Source: Zoogloea dura
Lineage (GTDB): Bacteria; Pseudomonadota; Gammaproteobacteria; Burkholderiales; Rhodocyclaceae
DNA: 53,238 nt
Reading direction: 5' to 3'
Assembly (NCBI RefSeq): GCF_012927165.1
Contig: NZ_JABBGA010000028.1
Span: forward strand, 1 to 53,238
Made by a program: the position numbers and the translations under genes. The notes under the pieces are model-generated. The model saw only the letters and a list, made by a program, of their open reading frames with translations. It was not told the origin of the DNA and ran no database searches. The stretch's first letter is position 1. Every line of letters begins with the position of its first letter. Positions 29,072-38,908 of the stretch are shown in pieces.

Positions 29072-29769
29072 AACAGGTCTTCGAGCACGTGGGGCTCGCT
29101 GATACCCACACCGACCTGATGCGCAACATCGTCTCCCTGCGCATCTCGCAGGATCTCTTCGACGACCTCAGCGACAATCCCGCGGAGCGCGATGCCGCCG
29201 TCGCTCTGGAACTGACCACCAAACCCCGCCTGTTCGCGTCCCCACAACCCGTGATCCAGCGCCCCTTCGAGGAAGCCGCCTGGAACGAGGCTGTCCGCTA
29301 CCCCTTCACGCACTGGATGCTCAGCCGCTACTCGGACGGCAGCTTCGGCGTCTGGTATGGCGCAGACAGCGTGGAGACCAGCATCCACGAGACCGTGCAT
29401 CACTGGCGTACCGGCCTGCTCGCCGACGCCGGCTTCCAGCGCCCCGACATCCGCCTGGAAAGAAAGGTCTACCGGGTCCGCTGCGATGCGGCCCTGGTGG
29501 ACCTGCGTCCGGCCATTACCCACGAAGCCGCACTGCTCGATCCCGACGACTACACGCTCACCCACCAGATAGGCACAAAACTGCAGCGGGAAGGACACCC
29601 CGGCCTGGTCACCCGATCCGCCCGCTGCAACGGGGATGTCTATGCCATCCTCAACCCCGGGGTTTTATCGTCACCCAGACAAGCCTGCCTGCTGACTTAC
29701 GTAACCACCGCAGACGGCGGCGTGAGGGTGGAGCGGGAGCCTGACTCAACCTGGATGCGCCTTCCATGA
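29068..29769 (+). CDS. RES-domain toxin
   Basis: A 233-residue protein of the RES family, whose characterised members degrade NAD+ or ADP-ribosylate a target. It has the conserved core [23 protein letters not shown] (R87, E103/E108) and a distal serine region [10 protein letters not shown], which fits the family's Arg-Glu-Ser pattern. It is translated from the ATGA overlap with the antitoxin. The substrate is inferred from the family. It lies 115 bp from tRNA-Tyr. Confidence 0.88.
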   Translation: MKQVFEHVGLADTHTDLMRNIVSLRISQDLFDDLSDNPAERDAAVALELTTKPRLFASPQPVIQRPFEEAAWNEAVRYPFTHWMLSRYSDGSFGVWYGADSVETSIHETVHHWRTGLLADAGFQRPDIRLERKVYRVRCDAALVDLRPAITHEAALLDPDDYTLTHQIGTKLQREGHPGLVTRSARCNGDVYAILNPGVLSSPRQACLLTYVTTADGGVRVEREPDSTWMRLP

Positions 29770-29883
29770 CCAAGGGCTGCCTACGCAACTCCGGATGGCA
29801 CCAGCCACGCGCATACACGCGAACGCTACGGCAAGGCATTGAGCCTCGCGCAGAAAACGCAATTCAGGGAAAACAGGAAAGGA

Positions 29884-29968
<85 letters not shown>

Positions 29969-30028
29969 ACGGGGTACTGCAGATTAAAAGTGCCAACACA
30001 CAAACTGCTGGCACTTTTACAAATTGAT

Positions 30029-30104
<76 letters not shown>

Positions 30105-30117
30105 ACGTAAGCCGCGC

Positions 30118-30145
30118 ATTATAGCGGCGTTTTTTTTGGATGCAA
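30118..30145 (-). promoter_or_regulatory. Promoter of the tRNA-Ala/tRNA-Tyr unit
   Basis: Minus-strand -35 TTGCAT (30140-30145), a 16 bp spacer with an A8 tract and -10 TATAAT (30118-30123), followed by GCGCGG, a GC-rich discriminator typical of stable RNA promoters under stringent control. Confidence 0.75.
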
Positions 30146-30175
30146 AGCCCGAATGCTTCGAATACCCAGAGGCCT

Positions 30176-31156
30176 TCAGGTTTCGTCGTCTTCCCCCGAG
30201 CCCACCGCCGCACGCCCGAGGCGATCGGCGACCGCGGCCCACTCCGGCGTGACAGGCGGCTCCTCGACGAGGATGCGCCGGCTGGGCGATTCGTCGAGCT
30301 CCCGCAGGCGGGCATAGAGATCGTGACCATAAGCCGCAGGGTCGGTCTGCGCCACCACCCAAAGGACACCAGCCCCCAGGCCGGCAGGCGCCGCGCTCCG
30401 AGCCAGCACCACATCGCCGTCGCGCAACCGGGGGACGATCCCGTCAAGCGGCAACAATTCGAGCGGAGTGCGCGGCGCATAGTGGGCCGCCAGCGAGCCG
30501 GACACCCTCGGCACAGCGCCCCGCCCCACGGCCTGCTCCATTTCATCCCGCAGACGCGGGCGCCGGCCGATCACCCGGGCGATCTCATCAACGCCAATAG
30601 CCCCGGGGCGCAGGATCACCGGCACATCCCGAGACAGATCGAGGATGGTGGACTCCAGGCCGACCTGGCAGGCACCCCCTTCGAGGATCAGCGGCACCCT
30701 GTCGCCCAGCTCCTGGCGCACATGCTCGGCCGTCGTCGGGCTGATCCGGCCGAAGCGGTTGGCGGACGGGGCCGCCACCCCCCCACCGAAGGCACGCAGC
30801 AGCTCCAGCGCGACAGGATGGTTCGGCACCCGTAGACCAACGGTATCCTGCCCGCCGGTGACCAGATCGGGGACCCCCTCTTCCTTGCGCAGGATGAGGG
30901 TCAGCGGACCCGGCCAGAAAGCCCGGGCCAGGGCGATCGCCTCGCGCGGCACGTCCCTCGCCCAGTCGAGCAGCCGTTCGGCATCAGACAGATGCACGAT
31001 CAGCGGATGGTCGGACGGACGCCCCTTGGCTGCGAATATCTTTGCCACCGCAGCAGGGTTGAGCGCATCGGCCCCCAGGCCATAGACGGTCTCGGTGGGC
31101 AGCGCCACCAGTTCACCCTGGCGCAGAAGCGCAACCGCGCGCTGGATGTCGTTCAT
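30176..31156 (-). CDS. tsaC: L-threonylcarbamoyladenylate synthase (Sua5 type)
   Basis: Makes threonylcarbamoyl-AMP for t6A synthesis, the step before TsaB/D/E. The 326 residues combine the YrdC domain (about 1-200, with KGRPSDHPLIVHL and FWPGPLTLILRKEEG) and a C-terminal Sua5 domain (about 210-320), so this is the long form. The t6A gene tsaE is elsewhere in the window. It is the last gene of the folD-purE-purK group, 11 bp after purK. Confidence 0.93.
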   Translation of the reverse strand: MNDIQRAVALLRQGELVALPTETVYGLGADALNPAAVAKIFAAKGRPSDHPLIVHLSDAERLLDWARDVPREAIALARAFWPGPLTLILRKEEGVPDLVTGGQDTVGLRVPNHPVALELLRAFGGGVAAPSANRFGRISPTTAEHVRQELGDRVPLILEGGACQVGLESTILDLSRDVPVILRPGAIGVDEIARVIGRRPRLRDEMEQAVGRGAVPRVSGSLAAHYAPRTPLELLPLDGIVPRLRDGDVVLARSAAPAGLGAGVLWVVAQTDPAAYGHDLYARLRELDESPSRRILVEEPPVTPEWAAVADRLGRAAVGSGEDDET

Positions 31157-31167
31157 CCCTGGCTTCT

Positions 31168-32322
31168 TTACTCGTCGCGGATGCCGATGGCCGCGCGCGC
31201 CGCCATGGCCTTGGCCAGCACCTCAGCGGGGTCTTCACCAACCACCGTGAAGTGCCCCATCTTGCGACCATGGCGGGCATGGTGCTTGGCATACAGATGC
31301 AGGCGCAGGCCCGGCACCGCATGCAACACCGACCAGTCCGGCTCGCGGTAGCGGCCATGGGGGTCGCCGCCCTCGAACCACAGCTCGCCGAGCAGGTTCA
31401 CCATCACCGAGGCGCTGTGCTGGCGCGGCTCGCCCAGCGGGATGCCGCACAGGGCACGGACCTGCTGGTCGTACTGGCTGACCGCGCAGGCATCGATGGT
31501 GTGGTGACCGCTGTTGTGGGGACGCGGCGCCATCTCATTAACATAAAGCTGCCCCCGGCTCACAAAGAACTCGACCGCCAGGGTGCCGATGAAGCCCAGC
31601 CGCTCGGCGATCCGCTCGGCGTACTCCTGGGCCGCATCGCGCTGGCAGGCCGAGGTGCGCGCCGGCGCGATGGACACATCGAGGATGCCGCGGCTATGCT
31701 GGTTCTCCACCGCCGGGAAACACTTCACCTTGCCGCTCTCGTCACGGGCCAACACCACCGACACCTCGTAGTCGAGGCTCAGCATCTGCTCCAGCACGCA
31801 AGGCTCGCCCTTGAACTGACGGAAGGCATGCAGGGCCTCGGCCACATTGGCGACACGGGCCTGGCCCTTGCCGTCGTAGCCGAAGCGGGCCACCTTGAGG
31901 ATGGCCGGATAGAGGCTGGCATCTGCGGCGGCAATGTCGGCCTCCGACTGGATGACCGCAAACGGGCCATGCGGCAGGCCGTTGTCGCGCAGGAAGGACT
32001 TTTCAACGATGCGGTTCTGGCACACCGCCACGGCCGGAGCGCCGGGGCGGACCGGAATGAACTTGGCCAGGTAGTCCAGGGTGGCAGCCGGCACGTTCTC
32101 GAACTCGGTGGTGACCGCGGCACACGCCTCAGCCATCGCATCCAGCGCAGCAAAATCCTCGTAGCCCGCCTGCAGGTGACGATCGGCGATGAGGCCGGCC
32201 GGGCTGTGGGGGTCTGGATCGAGCACCCAGACCTTGAAGCCCATTTCGTGGGCTGCGGCGACGAAGAAGCGGCCAAGCTGGCCGCCGCCGAGCATGCCGA
32301 GGGTAGCGGGCGGGAGAATCAT
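31168..32322 (-). CDS. purK: N5-carboxyaminoimidazole ribonucleotide synthase
   Basis: ATP-grasp ligase that carboxylates AIR with bicarbonate in purine synthesis. The 384 residues begin MILPPATLGMLGGGQLGRFF and hold the ATP-grasp motifs PAILKVARFGYDGKGQ and FFVSRGQLYVNEMAPRPHNSGHHTIDAC. It is 27 bp downstream of purE, its pathway partner. Confidence 0.96.
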   Translation of the reverse strand: MILPPATLGMLGGGQLGRFFVAAAHEMGFKVWVLDPDPHSPAGLIADRHLQAGYEDFAALDAMAEACAAVTTEFENVPAATLDYLAKFIPVRPGAPAVAVCQNRIVEKSFLRDNGLPHGPFAVIQSEADIAAADASLYPAILKVARFGYDGKGQARVANVAEALHAFRQFKGEPCVLEQMLSLDYEVSVVLARDESGKVKCFPAVENQHSRGILDVSIAPARTSACQRDAAQEYAERIAERLGFIGTLAVEFFVSRGQLYVNEMAPRPHNSGHHTIDACAVSQYDQQVRALCGIPLGEPRQHSASVMVNLLGELWFEGGDPHGRYREPDWSVLHAVPGLRLHLYAKHHARHGRKMGHFTVVGEDPAEVLAKAMAARAAIGIRDE

Positions 32323-32349
32323 CGCTTCAGTCCTGCAGAATCAGTGGGT

Positions 32350-32847
32350 TCAGACCGGATCGAGGGTCATGGCCAGCACGCTGGCGGTCTGCTCAGCGCG
32401 GAAGGTCTCGAGCCTCTCGGCCAGAGCGGCATCGGTGCCGGCCAGCAGGGCCACGGCGAACAGGCCCGCATTGGCGGCACCGGCCTCGCCGATGGCAAAG
32501 GTGGCCACCGGGATGCCCTTGGGCATCTGCACGATCGACAGCAGGGAGTCCTTGCCGGACAGCGCCTTGGACTGGACCGGCACGCCCAGCACCGGCACGG
32601 TGGTCTTGGCGGCGATCATGCCCGGTAGATGGGCGGCCCCGCCGGCACCGGCGATGATGGCGCGCAGGCCGCGTCCACGGGCCTGCTCGGCGTACTCGAA
32701 CATCAGGTCGGGGGTACGGTGCGCCGACACCACGCGGGCCTCGAAGGGCACGCCGAAATCCTTCAGCACCCTGGCCGCAGCCTGCATGGTGGGCCAGTCG
32801 GAGTTAGACCCCATGACAATGCCGATGACGGGTTGTTGCTCGCTCAT
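32350..32847 (-). CDS. purE: N5-carboxyaminoimidazole ribonucleotide mutase
   Basis: Class I PurE that moves the carboxylate of N5-CAIR to C4. The 165 residues show [17 protein letters not shown], the catalytic region [13 protein letters not shown] and [16 protein letters not shown]. It is 3 bp after folD and 27 bp before purK. Confidence 0.96.
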   Translation of the reverse strand: MSEQQPVIGIVMGSNSDWPTMQAAARVLKDFGVPFEARVVSAHRTPDLMFEYAEQARGRGLRAIIAGAGGAAHLPGMIAAKTTVPVLGVPVQSKALSGKDSLLSIVQMPKGIPVATFAIGEAGAANAGLFAVALLAGTDAALAERLETFRAEQTASVLAMTLDPV

Positions 32848-32850
32848 GAT

Positions 32851-33720
32851 TCAGGCCTTCCGGGCAGCGCGGGTTGCCGACTCAACGGTATTGGCAAGCA
32901 GCATGGTGATGGTCATGGGGCCGACGCCGCCGGGCACCGGAGTGATGGCACCCGCCACTTCCTTGGCGGATTCGAAATCCACGTCGCCGCACAGCTTGCC
33001 CGCATCGGGGCCGCTCGACAGGCGGTTGATACCCACGTCAATGACGATGGCGCCCGGGCGGACCATGTCGCCGGTGACGAACTTCGGCTTGCCGATGGCG
33101 GCCACCAGGATGTCGGCGCGGCGGGTGTGGAAATTGAGGTCACGGGTGCCGGAGTGGCAGACGGTCACGGTGGCGCCCGCCGCCGTGAGCAGCATGGCCA
33201 TGGGCTTGCCGACGATGTTGGAACGGCCGATCACCACGGCCTCGGCGCCACGCAGGGGAGCCTCGATGCTCTTGAGCATTTCCATGACGCCGTTCGGCGT
33301 GCAGGGCACGAAGGCTTCCTGCCCCTGGGACAGGCGCCCGACGTTCTCGGCGTGAAAGCCGTCCACGTCCTTCTCGACGGAGATCGCTTCCAGCACGGCC
33401 TTTTCATCGAAGTGTTTCGGCAGCGGCAACTGCACCAGAATGCCATGCACCGACGGATCGGCGTTCAGCTCGGCGATCCTGCCCAGCACATCGGCGGGCG
33501 AAGCATCCTGCGCATACTCGAACTTGAGCGACTTGATGCCGGCTTTCTCGCAGCCCGCCACCTTGTTGCGCACGTAAACAGCGGAGGCCGGGTCGCCCCC
33601 CACCAAGATCACCGCGAGGCAGGGCTGGGTGCCCCGGGCGGTCAGTTCAGCCGCCTTCGCGGCGAGTTCTCCGCGCAGTTTCGCGGAAAGCGCGTTGCCA
33701 TCGATGATGCGAGCCGTCAT
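32851..33720 (-). CDS. folD: Bifunctional methylene-THF dehydrogenase/cyclohydrolase
   Basis: NADP-dependent interconversion of methylene-THF and formyl-THF, which supplies one-carbon units for purines. The 289 residues contain [41 protein letters not shown] and the signature [15 protein letters not shown]. It is the first gene of the leftward folD-purE-purK-tsaC group, so a purine-related operon is inferred. Confidence 0.96.
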   Translation of the reverse strand: MTARIIDGNALSAKLRGELAAKAAELTARGTQPCLAVILVGGDPASAVYVRNKVAGCEKAGIKSLKFEYAQDASPADVLGRIAELNADPSVHGILVQLPLPKHFDEKAVLEAISVEKDVDGFHAENVGRLSQGQEAFVPCTPNGVMEMLKSIEAPLRGAEAVVIGRSNIVGKPMAMLLTAAGATVTVCHSGTRDLNFHTRRADILVAAIGKPKFVTGDMVRPGAIVIDVGINRLSSGPDAGKLCGDVDFESAKEVAGAITPVPGGVGPMTITMLLANTVESATRAARKA

Positions 33721-33794
33721 GTTGCTGCCCCTCGGGAAAAACCCGTGAGTTTACCACGGCTTGCAGCCCCACGCCGTGCCCGCAGCGGCAAAGC

Positions 33795-34427
33795 TCAGTT
33801 ACGGCCGTTTTCGATTGCAATGACGTTCTGGACAAGCTCGGCCAGGGACTGGGCCGCCATCTTCTCCATGACCCGGGCGCGATGGACTTCCACGGTCTTG
33901 ATGCTGATGCCGAGCACGTCGGCGATCTGCTTGTTGAGCTTGCCGACGATGATCAGATCGAGCACCTCCCGCTCCCGCTGGGTCAGCTGGTCGAGGCGCC
34001 GCGACACCTCGGCGTCCTGCCGGCGCCGGGCACGGCTGTCCTGCTCCTTGGCCAGGCACTGGGTGACCAGGCGCAGCAGCTCGGTATCGTCGAAAGGCTT
34101 CTCGATGAAATCCACCGCCCCCTTCTTGAGGGCCGCCACCGCCATCGGCACATCGCCATGGCCGGTGATGAAGATGATCGGCAGCGTGCAGTAGCGCGCC
34201 CGCAGGCGCTCATGCAGCTCCAGCCCGCTGAGGCCGGGCATCCGCACATCAAGCAGCAGGCAGCCGTTGAAGTCCGGCCGCCAGGCCTTCAGGAAATCTT
34301 CGGCGGAGGCGAAGGCCTCCACCCGGAAGCCCTGGGACTCAAGCAGCCAGACCAGGGAGTCGCGGAGGGCTTCGTCATCATCGACGAGATAGACGGTCTG
34401 TTCAGACGTCGAGGCTTGCGGTTTCAA
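33795..34427 (-). CDS. FixJ-family response regulator
   Basis: A 210-residue regulator with a receiver domain (phosphoacceptor D60 in LLLDVRMPG, acidic DDD near 16-18, K in FIEKPFDD) and a C-terminal LuxR-type HTH (LTQREREVLDLIIVGKLNKQIADVLGISIKTVEVHRARVM). No ATG gives a sensible start; a TTG at 34427 with GGAG upstream does, and it overlaps the kinase gene by 26 bp. Overlap and class make it the partner of the kinase upstream. Confidence 0.9.
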   Translation of the reverse strand: MKPQASTSEQTVYLVDDDEALRDSLVWLLESQGFRVEAFASAEDFLKAWRPDFNGCLLLDVRMPGLSGLELHERLRARYCTLPIIFITGHGDVPMAVAALKKGAVDFIEKPFDDTELLRLVTQCLAKEQDSRARRRQDAEVSRRLDQLTQREREVLDLIIVGKLNKQIADVLGISIKTVEVHRARVMEKMAAQSLAELVQNVIAIENGRN

Positions 34428-37116
34428 CGGCGGTCTCCAGGGGCAGGGTGAAGCGGAAGATACATCCTCCGGCCGGATTGGGGTCCACCCAAAGATGGCC
34501 TTCATGGAATTCCACGATCGAACGGCAGATGTTCAGACCCATCCCCATGCCCTCCGACTTGGTGGTGTAGAAGGGGGAAAAGAGCCTTTCCCTTGCCTCG
34601 TCCGACAGCCCATGGCCACGATCGGCGATCGACACCTCCACCCGGTTCCCCTCGGCCAGGCGGGCGGACACGGTCACGAAACGGTCGTCGGCCGGCGTCT
34701 CGGCCATGGCCTCGATGCCGTTCTTGACCAGGTTGAGCACCACCTGCTCGACCATCACCGCATCGGCAAAGACCGGCGGCAGGTCGTCCGGCAACTGGCT
34801 CAGCACCTGGGCGCCATGACGCCGGGCATCGATCTCGACAAAGCCGATGGCATCATCCACGATGCCCGCCAGAGACACCGGATGGCGGCGCGGCTCGCTC
34901 TTCTTCACAAACTGCCGCACCCGGCGGATGATCTTCCCCGCCCGCTCGGCCTGGGCGCTGGCCTTGAGCATGGCGGCCAGGATGTCCTCCTGCCGGTAAT
35001 CGCCGGACTGCATTCGATTGACGCAGCCCTTTGAATAATTGGCGATGGCCGCCAGGGGCTGATTGAGCTCATGAGCCAGGGTCGACGCCATCTCGCCCAT
35101 GGTGATCAGGCGCGAGGTGCGCTGCAGGCGCTCCTGCTGGGCCCGGTTCTCCTCGTCGACCCGCTTGCGGTCGGTGATGTCGGTGGCGATCGCCATGCGC
35201 ACCACCCGACCATCCACCCAGCGCGTCGCGCGCTCGCGGATGTGATACCAGCGGCCCGACATGGCGTTGCGCAGCTCGCCGTCGTAGAGTTCCCGCGGCA
35301 CCTGCTCGGGCGACAGGCGGCGCGGATCGACGTCGTACCACAGGGTGTCCGGTGGTGTCGGCAGGGCGTAGATCCCCACCCGCTGCCCCACCGCATCAAA
35401 ACCGTAGATGCTCTTGAAGGCCCGGTTAGCGAAGAGGATCTCGTCGGTTGCGGCATCCGCCACATACACCGCGGCGTCGAGACCATCGAGGATGGCCACG
35501 AAGCGCTCGTGGGCGGCCTCCAGTTCGGCGCGCACCCGCTTGGGTTCGGTGATGTCGGTGATCGACGCCATCCAGCCGGTCTGCCGGCCCTCCCCGTCGA
35601 TCAGTGGCGACAGGTAGAAGCGCGCGTCCAGCCGCTCGCCGTTCTTGCGCCGGATGCTCATCTCGAAGCCGGTGGCAGGCGCCTCGCCCAACAGGGTCAG
35701 CTCCAGGTTGTGCTGCAGGGTTTCATAATTGTCCAGCGGCCAATAGGGGAAAGGCGCCCTCACCCCGACCAGCTCCTCCCGCGACCAGCCGGTCATGCGG
35801 CAGAAGGCCGGGTTCACATAGATGATCTGGCCACTCAGGTCGATGGCCCGCAGGCCGGTGATCAGGGACTCCTCCATGGCCTTGCGGAAGGCGTACTCGG
35901 CCCGCAGCGCCTCCTCGGCCGCCTTGCGTCCGGTGATGTCGTGGGCCACCGCATACATCAGACGCTCCTCCGGCACCGAATTGACGCTCCACGCCAGCCA
36001 CTTGTAGCTGCCATCCCTGCAGCGGCAGCGGTTCTCGAAGGCCCCCGGCGTGCCCGAAGCCAGGCTGCGTAGCTGGTCGATGGTGGGCGCCACGTCCTCG
36101 GCGTGGATGAAGTCGATCATCGGCCGCCCCGGCAGATCATCCGGCGCATGCCCGAGGATCCGCTCGAAGGCCGGATTGCAGCGCCGGAACACCCCGTCGA
36201 GCCCGAGGATGGCCAGCATGTCGAGGGACAGGTTGAACAGCCGGTCGCGCTCCTTCTCCACCCGCACCCGCCGCTGGGTATGCGCCCGCAGCAGCCACAG
36301 GCTCCACAGCACGAAGAAGCTCAGCCCGACGATGACCACGATCGGAAACGCCCGCGGCAGGTCGCTCTCGGTGTGATACGCGGTGGCCTCCAGGGTCAGG
36401 CCGTTGCCCGGCGGATCGAGAGGCACCGAGAAGGCCAGACTCTCGTCGAGCGGGCGCGCTGCCGAATTGGTCGCCAGCACATCGCCCCGCCCGCCAACAA
36501 AGGCCAGCCGGTATTTCTCGCCGAACCAGCTGGGCACCAGGTAGGCCACCATGCGCTCGATCGAATACACCGCCACCACCGCGCCCAGCGGGTTGCGCCC
36601 CTGCTGCACCGGCACATACACCTCCAGCACCGACATGTTGCGGGTGTTCACATAGGCGTCCCCGTAAACCGGACGCCCCAGCTCCCGGGCCCGGCTCAGC
36701 ACCACCGCCTGGATGCCGGACAAGGCATCTCCCACCAGCCAGTCGGTGGTGTCGAAAGGCGCCGTCCATTTGACGCGCTGCTCAGCCACCCACACCACGT
36801 TGACCAGCTCCGGATTATTGGCGATGTGCTGGTTGGCCCGCACCTGGAAGCCGTCCGCATCGAGCGTGCCCGCCGCCAGTTCGCGGGACAACTGCCCGAG
36901 GAACTCCTCAGTGCCCTGCATGTGCAGGCGCATGGTCTGCTCCGCCCACTGCACGTCACGGGCCAGGGCGTTGCGCTGGGTCTCACCCTCCTGGCGCTGC
37001 AGGATCCACACCAGGGTCAGCATGACCAGGGCAAACACCAGGACAGCAAGGTAAGGCACCGTCCAGTACCAATTGGCACGGACGCGAGGAGAGGAAAGAG
37101 AGCTTTCGTTCGGCAT
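34402..37116 (-). CDS. Multi-PAS sensor histidine kinase (FixL/DctB-like)
   Basis: A 904-residue inner-membrane kinase: TM1 at about 17-40, a periplasmic sensor at about 41-257, TM2 at about 258-279, three PAS domains (roughly 300-415, 430-545, 550-665), a HisKA domain with LAHELNQPLAAIANYSKG and an HATPase domain with LNLVKNGIEAMAE and GMGMGLNICRSIVE. This is the kinase type that partners FixJ-like regulators. The ATG at 37116 has GGAAG upstream. The signal is unknown. It faces a substrate-binding protein gene transcribed the other way. Confidence 0.9.
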   Translation of the reverse strand: MPNESSLSSPRVRANWYWTVPYLAVLVFALVMLTLVWILQRQEGETQRNALARDVQWAEQTMRLHMQGTEEFLGQLSRELAAGTLDADGFQVRANQHIANNPELVNVVWVAEQRVKWTAPFDTTDWLVGDALSGIQAVVLSRARELGRPVYGDAYVNTRNMSVLEVYVPVQQGRNPLGAVVAVYSIERMVAYLVPSWFGEKYRLAFVGGRGDVLATNSAARPLDESLAFSVPLDPPGNGLTLEATAYHTESDLPRAFPIVVIVGLSFFVLWSLWLLRAHTQRRVRVEKERDRLFNLSLDMLAILGLDGVFRRCNPAFERILGHAPDDLPGRPMIDFIHAEDVAPTIDQLRSLASGTPGAFENRCRCRDGSYKWLAWSVNSVPEERLMYAVAHDITGRKAAEEALRAEYAFRKAMEESLITGLRAIDLSGQIIYVNPAFCRMTGWSREELVGVRAPFPYWPLDNYETLQHNLELTLLGEAPATGFEMSIRRKNGERLDARFYLSPLIDGEGRQTGWMASITDITEPKRVRAELEAAHERFVAILDGLDAAVYVADAATDEILFANRAFKSIYGFDAVGQRVGIYALPTPPDTLWYDVDPRRLSPEQVPRELYDGELRNAMSGRWYHIRERATRWVDGRVVRMAIATDITDRKRVDEENRAQQERLQRTSRLITMGEMASTLAHELNQPLAAIANYSKGCVNRMQSGDYRQEDILAAMLKASAQAERAGKIIRRVRQFVKKSEPRRHPVSLAGIVDDAIGFVEIDARRHGAQVLSQLPDDLPPVFADAVMVEQVVLNLVKNGIEAMAETPADDRFVTVSARLAEGNRVEVSIADRGHGLSDEARERLFSPFYTTKSEGMGMGLNICRSIVEFHEGHLWVDPNPAGGCIFRFTLPLETAVETASLDV

Positions 37117-37327
37117 TTGCTTCCATCCTGCTAGCGTCGCCCCCCAGCCGGCATCGGGAGATACCCTTACTCGTCCCTCATCAAGGCTTTCCGGCACGCA
37201 GCACCTCGCCTACGGGTTCATACGGGATTGACGCCGTTTGCCCGGCGGGCGTAGGGTAGGCCCGGCATTGCGAAGGAACGACCGAGAGCCGACTCACGAG
37301 CGGCCCGCCACTGATGGAGAAGACACC

Positions 37328-38521
37328 TTGCTTCGACTCCTGCGCGTCGCGACAGCGGCGGCAATCACCCTTTTCGCGGCGGGCAGCGGAGCCATCGAGC
37401 CGATCCGCGTGGGCGTTTCCGGCCCCTTCACGGGCGGCTCCAACCCCATGGGGATTGCCATGCGCGACGGCATCCGGCTGGCAGCGCGGGAAATCAACGA
37501 AGCCGGTGGCATCCTCGGCCGCCCCATCCTGCTGATCGAGCGCGACGACGAAGCCCGGCCCGAGCGCGGCGCCCAAGTCATACAGGAGCTGATCAACCAG
37601 GAAAAGGTCATCGCCGGCCTGGGCATCGTCAACACCGGCGTGGCCCTGGCCAGCCAGCGCTTCTACCAGCAGGCCCACATCCCGATGATCACCTCGGTGG
37701 CCACCGGCACCGTGATCACCCGCCAGTTCCTGCCGCCCCAATACCCGGACAACTACATCTTCCGCGTCTCCGCCCCCGACTCGATCCAGGCGGCGATGAT
37801 CGTCGAAGAGGCCGTGGTGCGCCGTCGCCTGCGCAAGCTGGCGATCCTCCACGACAGCACCAACTACGGCCAGCTCGGCCGGGAAGACCTGGAGCGCGCC
37901 CTCGAACGCCACAGCCTCAAGCCGGTGGCCATCGAGCGCTTCAACATCCGCGACGTGGACATGACCCCGCAGCTAACCCGCGCCCGGGCGGCCGGCGCCG
38001 AGGCCATCCTCACCTACGGGCTCGGCCCCGAACTGGCCCACCTGGCCAACGGCATGGTGCGCATCGGCTGGAAGGTGCCACTGATGGGCAGCTGGGCCCT
38101 GGCGATGTCCAACTTCATCGACAACGCCGGCCCCAATGCGGAAGGCACGCGCATGCCCCAGACCTTCATCCAGGACGGCAACACCCCCCGACGCAAAGCC
38201 TTCATCGACAAGTACCGGCAGACCTTCGGCGTCGAACGCATCCCAGTGGCGCCCGCCGCCGCCCAGGGTTACGACTCCATGCTGCTGCTGGCGACCGCCA
38301 TCCGCCAGGCCCGCAGCACCGACGGCCCCCGCCTCAAGGACGCCCTGGAGTCCCTCAGCGAAAAGGTCGAAGGCATCGTGATGGTATATGATCGCCCCTT
38401 CTCCAAAACCGACCACGAGGCGATCGACACGCCCCGCATCCCGGTCATCGGAGAGGTACGCAACAGTCAAGTGGTCTTCGCCTATGACGAAGACCGAAAG
38501 CGGGACGCGCAGTCCAAATGA
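37328..38521 (+). CDS. Type-1 periplasmic substrate-binding protein (Leu/Ile/Val-like), orphan
   Basis: A 397-residue exported protein of the LivK/branched-chain ABC binding family. The signal peptide is LLRVATAAAITLFAAGSGA. The fold starts with IRVGVSGPFTGGSNPMGIAMRDGIRLAAREINEAGGILGR and includes the linker VATGTVITRQ and YDSMLLLATAIRQA. The start is a TTG at 37328 with GGAGAAG upstream, because in-frame ATGs upstream would destroy the signal peptide. No permease or ATPase follows; the next gene is aceE behind a terminator. It may instead serve the adjacent kinase as a ligand sensor, which is inference. Confidence 0.85.
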   Translation: MLRLLRVATAAAITLFAAGSGAIEPIRVGVSGPFTGGSNPMGIAMRDGIRLAAREINEAGGILGRPILLIERDDEARPERGAQVIQELINQEKVIAGLGIVNTGVALASQRFYQQAHIPMITSVATGTVITRQFLPPQYPDNYIFRVSAPDSIQAAMIVEEAVVRRRLRKLAILHDSTNYGQLGREDLERALERHSLKPVAIERFNIRDVDMTPQLTRARAAGAEAILTYGLGPELAHLANGMVRIGWKVPLMGSWALAMSNFIDNAGPNAEGTRMPQTFIQDGNTPRRKAFIDKYRQTFGVERIPVAPAAAQGYDSMLLLATAIRQARSTDGPRLKDALESLSEKVEGIVMVYDRPFSKTDHEAIDTPRIPVIGEVRNSQVVFAYDEDRKRDAQSK

Positions 38522-38551
38522 TCCCGCAACGCGGAACTCACATTTCCGCAC

Positions 38552-38600
38552 ACGGCCGGGGGTTTTCTCCCTCCCTCCCTCGCCCCCGGCCGTTTTTTTT
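38552..38600 (+). terminator. Rho-independent terminator after the binding-protein gene
   Basis: ACGGCCGGGGG (38552-38562) pairs with CCCCCGGCCGT (38583-38593) around a 20-nt pyrimidine-rich loop, followed by eight T. The loop is unusually long. Confidence 0.8.
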
Positions 38601-38767
38601 CCCATTCCCCTCGAACGCAAACGCGCCGGCCCGTGCCCCGGGCCGGGCCGGCGCGCCTGCTCTGCCCCGCACCGTCCCGTTCCATCTTCAGCCCCTGCAC
38701 GTGCGTCGCACACCCGGGTCGGCCAAGCCACGTCCACCGACCTGAAACGCATAGATTGCGGGAACCC

Positions 38768-38809
38768 CGTATTGCACGATACGAGATTTGGTTTTATATT
38801 GCGAAATAT
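38768..38809 (+). promoter_or_regulatory. Promoter of aceE-aceF-lpdA with two palindromes
   Basis: -35 TTGCAC (38772-38777), 17 bp spacer and -10 TATATT (38795-38800), about 105 bp before aceE. A palindrome CGTAT-TGCACG-ATACG (38768-38783) covers the -35, and ATATT-GCGA-AATAT (38796-38809) covers the -10. The overlap suggests repression by one or two dimeric regulators. No pdhR-like gene is in the window. The segment 38601-38767 shows no gene. Confidence 0.55.
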
Positions 38810-38908
38810 CAGGACCGCGATCCGGTCCACGCAGGTTTTGCAGTGACCCCCCGCCGCCGTTACCCACGGTGGTCATCCACAACCCGCAAGTCATGAGGAG
38901 ACAAGACC

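Noticed and set aside
29770-29883. A possible integrative element attachment site beside tRNA-Tyr
   Set aside because: No direct repeat of the tRNA 3' end was seen near the toxin-antitoxin genes and no integrase is present.
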